NCBI RefSeq assembly: GCF_036370855.1
Contig: NC_088099.1
Coordinates: forward strand, 28,549,501 to 28,613,500
Direction of reading: 5' to 3'
From: Dromaius novaehollandiae
Lineage: Eukaryota > Chordata > Aves > Casuariiformes > Dromaiidae
DNA length: 64,000 nucleotides
The notes below the pieces were generated by a model. The model searched no databases. It saw only the letters and a list, made by a program, of their open reading frames with translations, and was not told where the DNA came from. This document shows, piece by piece, positions 8,936-22,159 of the stretch (its first letter is position 1; every line of letters starts with the position of its first letter). The position numbers and the translations under genes are program-made.

Positions 8936-11900
8936 CATCATTTTTTAATTTTTTTTTAATCTGTGCCTATATTCTGTGATAAATTAGTATTACATATAAT
9001 TTGTGTTGCTGTTCTTTTTTTTTTTACATTGTGTTATATTACGTTGTGTTACATCACGTTCCGAAAATGGGGAGCTCTTCATTAAAGTAACGTGCCCGCT
9101 TCTATAGCTTCTCCCAACGGATACCGCAACCCCCACACCGGGAGGCTGTCCCTGTGCTATCCCGGCTTTCTTCTTTTCCTGTTCTGCCTCTTTTTGCCTG
9201 CGCACGTCTGTGATGTCCCGCGGTGAGCCTCCCCCAGGCGTGGGCGAGGGCGGTGCCTGCCCGAGGAACCGACTCTGCCCTTGCGCCCTGGCGTGGTGAA
9301 TGGGAAATAAACAGTTAGCGGCATATATATACATGTATATTTAAATAGTAAAATTAACACATTCAAATTTTACATTTCATTAAAACAATCTTACCTTTTC
9401 AGCGGGCCCTCTGTGGGCCTCCCTTTCTTCCATGTCCCTTATTTCAAGGAAAAATGAGCGGTTGTTTCAATTCCTTGCAGTCTCAGCTTGATGCTATTGC
9501 GTTGTATTACGTGAAGCTCTTATTTTCAAGGTTGTTCTTGCAATTGCAAGGGCTAGAAATGATATATATTTCAATTCTGCAAGGAGAGGCTCAGGAGTGC
9601 AGTCCAGCTGCCAGGAACAGATTCTACGGCAGCATCACTCTGCAGAATTGCAGAATCCATGGGGCTTCTGATAACAGGTTCCCATCAACCATGTACTTTT
9701 AATGCTTGCAGGATAAATTTCATTTAATAACGGTTACTTCCTATAAAAAGGCATCCTCTGCGGGGAAGAAGACATTTGCAGTGAGTAGATTCTGCAATTT
9801 ATTGTACCAAAATTGAGAGGATTAGAGTCCCTGAGCTAAATTCAAGTTAATGCATTTTTCTTGTAAGCCTCCTGGCCATATCCAGGAGAAATGTAAACAG
9901 TGATTAATTTTAAGTATGGATAGTGAGAAGTAAAACAGTGTAACTTGCTCCAGCTGGCAATGCTGGGGATGCATGCGCTTGTTGCAGATGCACATCGAGG
10001 CTGTGAGCAGTTTATGCTTGGTGTACACAAGAATAAAAGGTGAGAAGGTGCTTACATGAAGGCAAGAAGGCTTGCAGGCCCACGTGCGGAGGCGTTTCCT
10101 CTCTTTCCCCTTGATATTTGCAATACTCAAATGGGACAGGAGGAGGCCTTACTACTAGCTTCCCCTAAGCATAAGCCACTGAAGCAATGTATCTGTATCT
10201 ATATCTCGCTAGCACAGCAGCTACATGCGTCTCCGGGTGCATCCTGGCCCGTGCAACCTGGAGGGAAAAGCAACAACAAGAAGGGAGTGAGATAAACCAG
10301 CTCCCATCCTTTATGTTTACAATTATGTGCTTCACTTGAAGTGGTGCTTTAGTTTTTCCAACACAAGCATAGACAAATTCAGATTCGTCATAAAACACAC
10401 AAAATGTCAAATTTTACAAAAACTGTCACGTGTAGAGTGACAAATGTGGTTCTGATCCCCTCTGAACAGCAGTTTTCTATTTTTAGTTTTTCTCTTTTAT
10501 ATGAATAAATGTTTTAAGGCCAGAAGGAACTGTCGTGTTCCTTTGCTAGATGGGTCATAGGATTATGCAGCAAGACTTCCTCAGTCTTACTACTTGTGAC
10601 AACGAGTAGATGAACACATCTTTTAAAAATCTGTTTCTGGTATGTATATGCTTTTAGTCTGCTTTCCCTAAGGAAATGCTTATGCAGTCACACGCTGTGC
10701 CGAGAAGTGTATCTCTGGCCTCTTCCAGTCGCTTCTAGATGGCTGGCTAATTTCAACCAGAGGTGACAGTAAGCTAGAGGCTTCAAAGCTACTGGTTTTC
10801 CACTAGTTTTAAGCAAATAGGCAGAGGATGCCTATGTGATGCCCTTCCCTAGGAAGAGGTTGCAGGGCGGATGCAGAAATCCCCCTGGGAGAGACCTGCT
10901 GGGTGCCTTGTCCAGGGGGCTTGGACGGAGGCTGCAGCCTCGCGTGCCCGAAGGCGGCCGCCTTGCAGACCAGATCAGCATCTCCTGCTTTTGGTGCTTT
11001 CTGAACAAGCCTCATTTTGCTGTGAGCCATCCCTGGTGAGGCAAGATTGGCATTTTTTCTCAACAGAAAATCTTATATATAAAACGTAAGGAAGCATGTG
11101 AGAATTTTGCTTTTTGATCTCAAAATAACCTTTTTCTAAGAAGAAAACCCAGCCTTTCCTAACACTTTCTGAGTCATGGAAACTTTTGAAATTCTGCACC
11201 AAAAAAGGCCATTTCTTTCCCAGCACTGAGTGTTCTAACAACAATTTTGATGATTTTTCATTCAGAAACATGTACATTTTGAACATGGAGAAAACAGTTT
11301 TTTCCTAAAACTTTTGTCCTTTTTCATGCTGTTCAAATCTAGACTCAAGCATTACAAAGTCAGATGACTGAGAAGTTAGGAGAATGAGCCCCTGATCTCA
11401 TATCTGGATTAGTGTGCATGAAGGCCTGTGTAGGAAGCAGCTAGCAAGGTTATAGATAAACTTTTGGAAGGTGAATCACTCTAAAACAGTGCCAGTTGCA
11501 TTTCTAAGTATTTAATCACTCAAAAAAACTTTTTCAAATTAAAATTTGTTAGGGCTTCCCTTTTGTATAGTATGTAAATGAATACTAACCCTGTTTCACA
11601 ATCATGGCTCAGTAGCCACTGTTTCCAGGAGGAGAGGTTTTTTGTGCCAAGGTGCAGGGTGGCTTTGCCTATTCTAAACATAGCACAAGGCTAATTCAAA
11701 TGCTATTGAAGCAAAACCTGGATTTATGGTGTTTAGATTAAATTTTAATTGAATGAGTCCATCAATTTGCACTTCTGCAGCCCATTTCTTGGCATGCACA
11801 GCCCACAGCAATTTAGCAGCAGCACATTTCGCCTCCCAACTATTCCTAAGGGCGTGAGATGTAAAAGTTGACCTGGAAAGGCTGACACTGACTGTGTGGG

Positions 11901-12322
11901 CCAGTGTTTTTTCTTGGTGAGTGCCACAGTAAGCTGTGGATTTAAACCCTCTGCAAAATATAAGCTCGTTTCCCGGGGGCTGGGGTCGTGCGTGCCGGCG
12001 GGGGCTCTGGGGCTGCCTGGCAGCAAGGCAGCATGGGGGGAGGCAAATCCGCTCCATCAGGAAGGCTTCGTGTGCCCTTGCAGAGCTGCACGACCAGCCC
12101 GTGTGCTGCGGCCAAATGGCGCTGGGTGCCGATGGGCTCTGCGGGCAGAGCTTGGTCCAAGACGGAGTTTCCAATTGACAAACGGGAGGAGGGTGGGAAG
12201 ACCTTTCCTGTAGCAGCCTGAGCCTGCAGGGCTTTGACGGTATTACTGGATTTTACATTTTCCCAGGTTCACCTTTCCAGGTGACAATTAACTTCCCTGG
12301 AAAGCAGGGTGTTAGATGAGAC
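8936..12322. other. Region upstream of GGCT, no confirmed gene
   Basis: AT-rich after the CpG island, then mixed. Two weak minus-strand exon candidates lie at 9395-9437 (strong AAAAG/gtaaga donor, reads DMEEREAHRGPAEK) and in the frame 9256-8990. They are treated as a finding because nothing confirms them. No repeat family was recognised. Confidence 0.5.
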
Positions 12323-12424
12323 CCTGCTTTCTGAAGTCGGGCTATTCTGGAGGTCCCCACAATCTCCAGAGCAGCTGACACGAGGCTGCTGTCGACCTGC
12401 ACGAAGCCCCAGACGGTGAGGAGC
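12323..12424 (-). CDS. Possible exon of unrecognised gene (weak)
   Basis: A minus-strand segment after an AAACAG acceptor is open for 33 codons (contains LLTVWGFVQVDSSLVSAALE and ends ARLQKA). Its entry phase completes the AG left by the candidate exon at 13100-13218. The acceptor lacks a clear pyrimidine tract and the assumed donor (gtctca) is poor. It sits in locally CpG-rich DNA, where open frames arise easily. I do not recognise the product. Confidence 0.2.
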
Positions 12425-13099
12425 CTGTTTCCGCGTGGGTGCAAAGCGCGAACCCTGCGCGCAGTAAGCAGCCCGGTGCCGGCGGATCTGGGAGGTTCTC
12501 TAGCAGCGACGGTGGCGGCGGGGAGCTGTGGATACACACAGCAGTTTGCACGTTGTCCGTGGAGGAGATCAGCAGAATTTTTTATATAAAGAAAGCTGGA
12601 ATCTGTTTCCAACAGGTTTTTGTCCCTCCACGCAGTATATTCCTGAGCACTTTCATGTCCTCTTTGTGTTTTTAGGGCTCAAGCAAAAATAAAATATAGT
12701 GGGATAAGCAAAATCTGCTAAAAGGTGTTCCAGTGGTTCAACACACCCCCTATGTAGCATTGTCACAGCATGAGCTTTAATTAATACTGAAGAAAAAAAA
12801 GATCTCAGAGAAATAATAAGGGCAGCCAATGCAAATGAACCACTTGTGCAGTCCTCCCCACAGCTCTTCCCTCTGAGGAGCCTTTGTAGGATGTCCTCTG
12901 CAATTATTATTTCATTGCAATGATACGTATTTGCTATAGGATGGTTACAGCTGGTGGTAGCTTCTTAATATACAAGGTTTAGAGGTCTGCAGAGATTTCA
13001 TGTTCATACAAATGAATGCAAACGATTTTACAATGTGTCATGATGTTGCTGTGCTTGTTCCCTCCCTACAAAAGAGGGACCACAAAGTCCTGCACTCAC

Positions 13100-13218
13100 C
13101 TGGCCTCTTTCACTGCCTGTTCTGCCTGAACGAATAGCCGCTGGCCCACAGGTCTCGTGATGGAGTTGACCTGGAGGAATATCTGCCATTCATTTCGCAA
13201 TTCAGATTTTACATGTTT
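13100..13218 (-). CDS. Probable exon of an unrecognised, possibly spectrin-like protein
   Basis: This is the best exon candidate between the two named genes. The acceptor is a pyrimidine-rich tract ending TTTGCAG and the donor is CCAG/gtgagt. The 119 nt give 39 open codons plus two bases, beginning KHVKSELRNEWQIFLQ and containing FVQAEQAVKEA. The charged helical pattern and the placed Trp resemble a spectrin-type helix. Open frame extends well past both borders. I cannot assign a family. The nearest compatible partner is at 17498-17648, which ends in phase 0. It could be an exon of a real lineage-specific gene, of a decayed gene, or chance. Confidence 0.4.
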
Positions 13219-13229
13219 CTGCAAAGAAT

Positions 13230-16200
13230 GGGTGCAGTTATTTAGGAGGAAGGAGATGAACCAAGAAAGTGGCCGTGTCTGTGCATTTATCCCCTGCCTT
13301 TTTTTGGCTCTGACTTGATCTGGCCAATGCCAGGGTGAGGCCAGGGCCTGTCCTGCGGCAGCCCAGAGCCCTCCCTGGCTGCAGCATCCTCGGTGCGGTC
13401 CTGAGGCCTCACAGCATTTCTGCACCATTCGGCCTGGAGGAAGGAACAAAGGGAAAGGAGAGCCATGGCGTGCCTCTTAGTCTCCCCTTCGAATCATATA
13501 TTGGAAAGAGGAGCAAGTGCATCTGTGTCTTGCTTTTGCTTTTCCTTCCAAAAACCCAGGTTTGTCCATACCAACACCAATGAGCTGCTTGCCACCTGAG
13601 GTCCTTCTCAGTCTTGTAGGGGCAAAATGTATGGGATCTTTTTTTTTAAAAAAAAAAATACATGCTAAAAAATTGATATGCACAAAATACAGATGTGTGA
13701 AAAGTGGAGGAGAGCTTTTGCTTTCCCCGTGCAGATGCCAGTGCTGCAATCTCAGCACGCAACTGGCTTTAATCATTTTGGCTTGTGAGGGCATAGGCTC
13801 TGCTCACGGTACTGCAGGTACCTGCAGGTGTGACTTTAGCACCTGGTTTGAGAATCTTGCCAAATACTACATCAGTTTGCAAAGAAAGAATGCTGCGCAA
13901 GCCATACCTGGGGCCTAATTTTGATCTCTTTTATATGAATGTACAGTGAGAAAAACCTAATGTTGAATTTCCGCTCATCTCTGCAAATAAATTCAGAATC
14001 TGGCTTCTTTCCCATTACTCAGTGTTTTTACTTATCTCATTGTAAAGCTCTTCTGAATGATAACACTTCTCTAGTGATACAAGGCAAATGGTTACTGGAG
14101 ATTTTGTCACGACAGTTTCCCTTGTTACTGAAACCCCTTGCTTTTCTGTGTCAAGAGGATTTTGCTAGTATGACACTTCTGTGGTCTGTTGTCTCAGGCT
14201 GCGTTAGTATCTCCCACAGCAGAAACATTTGTTCCTTGCAGATCACCAGTTCGCATTGCCCTTCTCCCCTGGCTGAGACACTTCTGTCTCACCAGAGATC
14301 AAGCAGGTTGTCTCTTCAGACTCTCAGGTACGTTAGAAATTTTTTCTGTAAATGTGATGAGTAGCGAATGTAGAGTGGCAGGTGAAAGGGCTGTATCCCT
14401 CTGTCTTTAGGCAGCCTTGCTATTTAGCGTGCATTTTACAATTTATGTCTGATTTTTTATTATATTTAATATTTATGGTTATTTACAGTGTCGTGTACAT
14501 TTTCTTTCTTCTCATCCTTTTCCCTTCTGTAGGCTAGGAGCACCCTGTTTTCTGCTTCCCTTTGTTCTCCTGCAGCACAGGAAAGTTACCAGAAAAAGCC
14601 AGTCCTGGATGGTATTTTCCAGTCCTGAAATAACTGGCTTCACATTTGGACTGTGCAGGGCGTTTCCCATGAGGTAGTCGGGTAGTTCTTTCGCACCGCT
14701 GCAACTGTAGCCACTTCTGTGTCGTTAAACTTCAGCTTGCAGGAGATGTCCCGTAGCCGCAGCCGCCAAGCAGGAACGTGCCTCCTCGCCGCACGGTTTC
14801 GCAGAGGCGGCAGCACCGTTGCCCATCCAGAGCCCAGAGGCAGCAATGGCCCCTGGGGCGCTGGGATGGAGGAAGGCAGCAGCATTTCACCATTTGCATG
14901 TGAAGCGCTATCACAACAGCAGAAGCATGGGACACGGGTGCCAAAACATGCCCGAGGCGTAGGGTTCCTCATAGTTCTACATGGACCATGCAAAACCCAG
15001 TACAAATTCCCACTGAGCGATTCCAGGCAGAAATGTTTTATTCGTTACCAGTAGGTTTAATGCAGCCCCTCAGTTAAGCTGATGGCCTACATGGATGTTT
15101 TCGTTGCAGAATAAAGGTAGTGCTTTTTTCACTAGTTTTAAACTCCTTTCAGCACAACATAAGTGAAACCTGAAAAATCCCTGCGCATCGGGCGAAGGTC
15201 TACACTCAGCGTGGCACTGGCACAACAATAGCTGTTTGAGTTCAGGCTGTAGCTGACTGTTGCTCTACTCACCTGCATAAGCAGATCTCTGAACCAGTGG
15301 CAAGACCTGGTCCAACTCAGTTATGTGGTGTTTAGAGGATGGTCAGTGTTTTACCAACTGAAGTCGTATGATTGCAAACTGGGAGAGGAGGAGAGCAGGT
15401 TGAGGGAAAGCTTGGTGTTTCCGAAGAAGATGGAGCATGAATATCAATGTTCTTCTGGCTTCTGTGGGCAGATCTCAAGGAGAAGCAGGAAAGACTGAAT
15501 GCCTAGTCCCTCCAAACTGCTTTTCTTCCCATCTTGCACTCCTACACTGTCTCTCAGTGACCATATTCTTTCCACTTGCTCCCAGTGACAGAGTCGTCTG
15601 CCTACCGTCTCTCTGCCCTCATTTACCTCTTTCTACCACAGCCTCTGCATTGCATCAGAGATGCAACCCTTGAGCAGGATGGGAGAAAAAAAGCTGCTGG
15701 AGGGAAGGGTGCTGACACTTCCAGACGAACCTTCTAGGATGCATCAGGGATGCATCATGACGTGCCCTATTCCTGATGCCTCAAGGTCCCTTGGGTAAAA
15801 AGGGCAGAGAAACCATCCACGAGCTGTACCCACAGATCCTACTCTGCCTTAAAACTGATGATGGTGCTCACATAAATGTCCCTTTGTTAGGTTTCTGCCT
15901 GCACTGGTGTATGCCAAACAGATGATTTTCCCTCTCCGAGTGCAGTTATGATGTCCGGGAGGGTTAGGCTGGCACATGGGAAAGCCAACCCTGGTGACTT
16001 TTACACTGGCAGTTGCTATACAACCGCTCCATCATTGTTTTCACCGTTTCTTTGCAGAACAACAGTGGTGTACCCCCACTGGGAGGACACTACTATGGAA
16101 AGCTGGATTTAGGCTCATGCAGCCCCAGACTTTGCCATTTGTTTTCCTGCAGAAGCGCTGCTCATGTTGTCATGTTGTATGCCGGTGCCGCCGTGGGCAT

Positions 16201-17490
16201 GGCTTTCAGTACCCATCCTAGTGTCTCCTGAACTTCTTGGCCAGTTCCTACCGAATCCACAGAGAGGTAGAGCTCTCTGATACTGTATGTTCCCAGGAGT
16301 TTTAGGAAAGGAGGCAGCTAGGAAAAAATAGGTCTCAAACAGGGAGAGCAGCAGTTTGAGGAAAGACCCTCTCAGACAGCAAAGACCTTGCCCAGGACAG
16401 AGACTGTGGCCCGATTGCAGAAAAACTTCTAAAAGGTGTTTATGTTACGCCGAACTAAGCAGACAACATCTTGGTCTCTGATCTCTAATGAGGGGGGCAC
16501 TTACACTGCAGCCAGTGTACAATTTGGTTTAAAAAAAGCACTTAGTTGCAAGATATGAATCCAATGGAAAACAGATTGTCTTAGGTCCAGTGCTTTGTAT
16601 GGACTTGTTTTTCTCTTCATCTATCAGGCAGAGCCCTTCTGCACCAGAACTGCTGTTTGCCAGACAAGGCGGGGATGTGAGGAGCACCCTGGCAGAAAGG
16701 CGGCCTCGGAGCACCCGTGGTATGCACAGCGCCTGCAGAGTGCATGGAGTCACCCAAGCCAAATCCCACCGAGGCAGAGAACGTCACAGAAACAGGCAGA
16801 AGGGGAATAACAACATTTTCTTCCAAGGCTTATGTGGCCCTAAGCATCTCTAGAGATGAGCATTTGGTAACTGATCGGAAATAAGCTTGTTTTATCTCTG
16901 CTGCCCTCATAGCAGGCCCTGGTAATTATTTTTTAAGCAGACAGGGAAAAAAAAAAAGCCTGTTTTCAGCAAGATAAGACCAGTCTTCATTCCTTCCTTC
17001 CCACTGGCAGGAGCGTAGCGATGTGGGTAAGGAGGACTGTGCAGTGGGCATGCTGCAAGGACAGATTGTGTTCACACACAGAGCCAGCATAAAGTGGGAG
17101 TTGAAACTGGTGCTCCTCGCACCATAAAGGGCTCCAAAAAAGAGTCAGTGACGTTAATAATTGCAGCCAGCAGTTGTCACTGATCTAGTTAATCAGGACT
17201 GCCTTACACAAAGTGCTCCCAGTCACTTCCACTGTACCCAGCATTCAAAAGAAATAAAAGAATCAGAGTTTGTGACTAGCGATGGGGGGATCTGACCACC
17301 AGATGCCAGTGTCACTCCACAGGGAATACGGAGCAGCTCTTAGGCCAGCAGGTTTGCAGGAAAAGCCAGTGCAGCTGGACATCATTTATTTTGTTCCTGT
17401 CTGGGTTTTTCTACATGCTACAGCTGGGAGCAGCCACCTCTCTGCACCCTCCAGTGAGACATCTCCCCAGCACTGTAAAATCATGGCTAC
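13230..17490. other. Intergenic or intronic DNA, no confirmed gene
   Basis: Mixed composition with a short T/A run near 13640. A minus-strand segment at 15273-15357 has a perfect GCAG/gtgagt donor and reads ITELDQVLPLVQRSAYA, but it carries an upstream in-frame TGA if the good acceptor is used. Its exit phase also does not fit 13218. No transposon signature was recognised. Confidence 0.5.
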
Positions 17491-17497
17491 TGCTCAC

Positions 17498-17648
17498 CTG
17501 GTGGAAATTTCTGTCTGCAGGCAGTGTTCTCCCACAGGCAAGGAGGGATGCAGATGGAGTCCTGCTGGCCAGGAAGGCTGTGGCCTCCTCCACCATCACC
17601 TCATTCTGCTGCACAAGGGAGAGCTGGTTCCTCTGGCCCGCGTTCCCT
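17498..17648 (-). CDS. Possible exon of unrecognised gene
   Basis: Minus-strand open segment with a good CACCAG/gtgagc donor. It encodes NQLSLVQQNEVMVEEATAFL and ends LPADRNFHQ in phase 0, which would join the phase-0 start of the 13218 exon. The acceptor is uncertain: TTCAAG at 17649 is usable but not strong. The composition is helix-friendly. No family is recognised. Confidence 0.25.
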
Positions 17649-20306
17649 CTTGAAGGCACGAATGTCCCAGGGTACCATTCAGCACCAACAGAGGTTTTGT
17701 AGTTGCTTTAAGTGCAGTAGTTACCCCTTCAGCTTTGGCCACAGAATTCAAGATTTCTAAGATTTCTGCACCATAACTTGCCTGGATTTGCTAATCTTCT
17801 GGGCACGGCTTTCTGTGTATGAAGGGGTCTGTCCCAGGGAACAGGGTCCTGGCATTTCCTGGCCTTCATGTTCATTTGTGAATGAAATCAATCCCTCCTG
17901 GAGCCACCACCACTGCCAGGCTCTCTGGGGCCCTGCGTACCCTTCAGTTTTCACAGAGAAAAGCAGGATTTCCTAGAGGCTTCCCCTGAAGGCTGAGGCT
18001 GGCGTTGCCCATGGCCCCAGAGGAAGGCTAGTGAGGGGAACAGTAACTGCTCTCCTTTTTCAAGATCAGGGGGTGTGAAGGCAAAATTTACACCCCACTC
18101 TTGTTTTTCTAATCTCAGTGGCCTGGGCTGGTGTTTGAGTGCAGAATAAAGGGCTTCTAGACCTCCTAGTTTCACATGGGTTTGAGGTACCACAGGCACT
18201 TTTCATGTGGCCATAAATCACATCTGTAAACCCCTTTTCTCCTTTGATTCTGCTTGCCTTTGCTCTCCCTTTCCTTAACTGTCCTTTCTCTTCTGCTCTT
18301 AACTCATGAAACTTGATTTTTAAAATAGCCTGCAAAATCTCACTTGAATTCTGTAATCAGATCTCTTTCCATTTGAGTTCTCTGAAGACTAAACAAGCCC
18401 AGCATTGCCAGTGTCTACTTTACCTGAAGACCCTTTGTGTCTACTGATAAATCCTTTATGCTGTGTACTTTTTTTTTCCCCCTAGATCATGAATAAAGAT
18501 GTTAAATACAAGGTCATTTGGGACTGCTGAATTCCAGACCCTGGAGTTAGTGGTATTTCAAGAACAATTCAATTACATGATTATGTTTCACTTACTGAGT
18601 TGTCTCAGGGAAATCATTTATTATAGAACAGCAGGCCTTAGCTCCCTGTAACCCTCTTAAATCAATCCCATCATATCACAGAAGCCTTATTTTCATATCA
18701 TCCATTGTAATTGTTTAATTGTTTTTTGAAGAGGCCTTCCTGGTGTACTTAGTAGCTATCAGGTTTTTCAACAGATTACCATTTTAAAGCACGAGAGCTG
18801 GAAAAAAACCCCAAAACAAAACAACCCCCAAATTTCCTTGAAAAACGATGAACTGAAAAGTGGCTTGAAAAATATCAGCCTCACATTGATATTGTCCAGG
18901 TCATTGGGGTTCTCCAAGCAGTGAGCGATGTACCTCGAACAGGGACCGTAGGGCTTTGCAGCCTTTCATGGGATGGGGAGGCAACATCAGTACCTGGCTC
19001 AGGAATGTCAGAGCAGTTACCCCCGCTGAGACTTTTGTGCATGTGTTTTCATGTCTCTGTTTTGATGTGCTCCCTGGAGGAAAAGTTATTTTCTCCCTGT
19101 AGAATTTTCTCCCTGGAGAAAAGTGAAGAAAGCTGATTTGCAGAATCAAATTTAATCTGCTGTCAATGTTTCAGATGCATGTGCTGCTTAATGCATGCTT
19201 CTGTTAGGGCAGAGTGACATGTTTGTTAAGTTCAAAGTTATGTTTCCTGGGAAAAAAAGAAGCACAGTTTCAGGAAATCCAAGTCACTGGCTTGGAGTCA
19301 TGCTTCACAGCCAATGTGAAGGATTTCTATCAGTCTTGGGGCGTCCAGAGGCAAATGTGCTGCAGCCTTACAAAGAATGTCCGACTGCAACTGTTTGCAT
19401 AAAGTTGAAAAGCTCCTTTTTACTTTTCAAAGAATACTTTCTTTTTTTGTATCAAGAGCATCAAAATCCTTTTACAGGCCAGCCAACTGCAGACAGACCT
19501 AACTGTTCTGCAGAGCAAATTCTTCCTGCAATGATAAGTAAAACTAGGAGTTTAAAACGCAAAGGTATTGCTAGAATAATTAGCGTTGATCATGATTTGG
19601 ATCTAATTTTCCCCTTATTTCCCTCTTGTGTTGATAGAAATGTGCTGGTGCAAATAAGAGAGGAAAATAAGGCTGGTTGTTTTCTGTACCTCTAATCTAA
19701 GCTGCCTCCTCCAAAATGCAGATTTCTGACCATTTCTGAATTGGGGAATAAGGTGATTCTCAATAGCATCATCCCTGGATCTCCTGCTCCATAGACTTCT
19801 GACCTCATCTTCTACACGTGTGCCATATGCTAACAAGTTTGGTGAATTAAGCCTGATATGTACCATCAGTTTGTTGTTTTTTCATGTGATCTGGTTCCTC
19901 AGTGTGGTTAAAGAAAGGCAGTAATCAAAAGAACTGCTCATTCAGTTTTGCTAATACACATGACTTTCTCAAAGCTGGCAAGAATGCAATATACAATTGT
20001 ATATACTGGAAACACACACAGGGATATTCTTTCTAGGTCTGTTGTGTTAAGCTAACACAGGGTCATCAAATGTGCCATTTTTTGCACAGACAAAAGTCCA
20101 ACTGGAATCAGACCATGGGGAAAAATAAACAGTGACAGCAAATCACACGTTCCCTCATTTGGCACGCTGGTCATACTGTGCAATGCATGCACAGTGCAAT
20201 CTGCTGCTGGTGAACCTGATACCTCTGGCTCACACTGGGTCCATACTAGACAGTCACCTTGGGCATAGAAAATGTACCTGTCCAAGGCAATCAGAACTGT
20301 ACTTAC

Positions 20307-20422
20307 GATTTCCAAAATGGCCTTGATTTTAGGCTGAATACTTGCATCCATTCATAGGCAACTATGAATGTCTTCAAAGATCTTGTTTAACTTATTCATG
20401 TCCCTTCCTCCCTCCCCTACAG
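20307..20422 (-). pseudogene. Possible decayed exon with in-frame TGA
   Basis: A minus-strand segment lies between a pyrimidine-rich acceptor (TGTTTAAG) and an excellent donor (AATC/gtaagt). The frame reads DMNKLNKIFEDIHSCL, then TGA, then MDASIQPKIKAILEI. Both halves are in one frame and look like a charged helix, broken by a single stop that one CGA-to-TGA change could create. It may be a relic of the same unrecognised gene, or coincidence. Confidence 0.22.
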
Positions 20423-22159
20423 CTTAAACAGCAAAAACATCTGATGTCACTTGCATCTATCTAGAAAGAAATGGAGACAGTGACAAACAGTTTCGAGCTG
20501 TCCAAAAGATCAGCCCCAGCAAGCAGTTTGCCCTATGGTTTCTCAGTACGGTGTTGCCTAATACCAGCGTTGGGTGGCATTTTCCTAATTGGTGTTTATG
20601 TCTTAGAGAGTTGGACTCTTTTCTGTCTGCTGTAGTATCTCTCATTGTTGCTTTTTAAAAATTGCCTTGTAAACTGGTTTTTTTTTAATGATGGGAAAGC
20701 TGACTCCTGCTTTCTACATACCCCAAATACGGCCTTGTTCCACAAGTGGTGCCAGTGGAGGGCACTCCATGGATGGAGTGGCTCTCAACACTGTGAAATG
20801 AGATCTGAGTTTTAAAATCCCACAGTTATGATGGGGACAGGGGGGTGAGAAAGGATGTAAAATCCACGGGGGGAGAAGGTATTCAGTGCCTTTCCAGTGG
20901 TGTGAAGCACCCCATAGAATTGGACATGAGCAGCGAATATAGAAAAGGCTTTTATGAAAATGTCCATGGTCCATGAGTCAGAGTGAGTTTAAATGGCTGC
21001 AATTGAAACCCAAGTTAATTCAGACCTGCAGCCAGTTCAGTGTGTCTGTATGGATGACTGATTTCTTTGGTCTTATTCATCTTAGCCATAGCTTTGCCTA
21101 AAAGAGTAAGATTCATGTTCTTTAAGGCAGGAGGAATGTCTCTTTCCCACTCCCACTCATGTCAAAAACCACAGAAAAGATGTTTGCTACAAAAATCAAA
21201 CACAAGCTGAACAAAGAAAATATCAGTCCCAGGTGGTGATAAAAGACACTGGTTCATAACTGTAACTCCAGCAAGGACCAACAGACACTTTCCGCAAAAA
21301 ATAAAATAAAAATTGATGCATTTAAGTGACCAGCTGAGCAGCCAATGGTGCCTTGGTCCACCTGCCTGAATGCCTTCCCTGAAGCAGAGCTTTTCCTCAC
21401 TGAATGAACTGCAGTCATTGTCCTCTGCTCTCATGAGGGCTAAACCCTCAGCTTATTTTCCCTGAGCTAATTTTAATTAGCTGTCCAAACTAATTAAGGC
21501 ATCTTAATTCACGGAAAAATACTGAGTCTTTATCAGGGACTCCTTGGCTGGAATACAGGCTAAGATATCAGAGCTGAGCAGAAGAGAGATGTTTTCTCTG
21601 ATGCTTTACGTAGCTTGCTAATACGAAAATGTGGTTATAGCCAGTCTCATAAGGATGAAGTTATTACCCACAGCTAGAGGCCAAATCTGGATCGTTACTC
21701 CATTTCCCCCCAAACTCCCACTGAACGAAAGTCGTGTTGCCTGAGGGAAGGCTGTGGTTGCTCGGGATGGCTCGCAGAAGGAGTACAAGCAGGGGGGAAG
21801 CAGGGGACAGTGTGAACGCAGTGTTACTCACTTCCCTAAGGCAGGAGCTAGCGGGTGCTTCACTGGAAGCAAGGGGCCAGGCAGTTGCAGCCACTGGCTG
21901 ACTTTACACTAGGACATTTGTACTTACCTCCTTGGGGAGAGAATCTTTGTCTTGCAGTTTCCAGAATTTCTGTTTGGATACTGAAGCTCCTTCTCATCAG
22001 CTTTTCTGGGGGTTTCTCTGCTCCTGGCTATGCGGCACTTGCCCCTTGCTTTGGTGCCCAGGGCCACCTGGCTCCCCACAGAAGTGCCTTGAAGGTCTGA
22101 GCAGTGATATGAATGCTGGAGCCCCTGTGAGCGCTCTCTGACTGCCAACAGCAAAGAAG

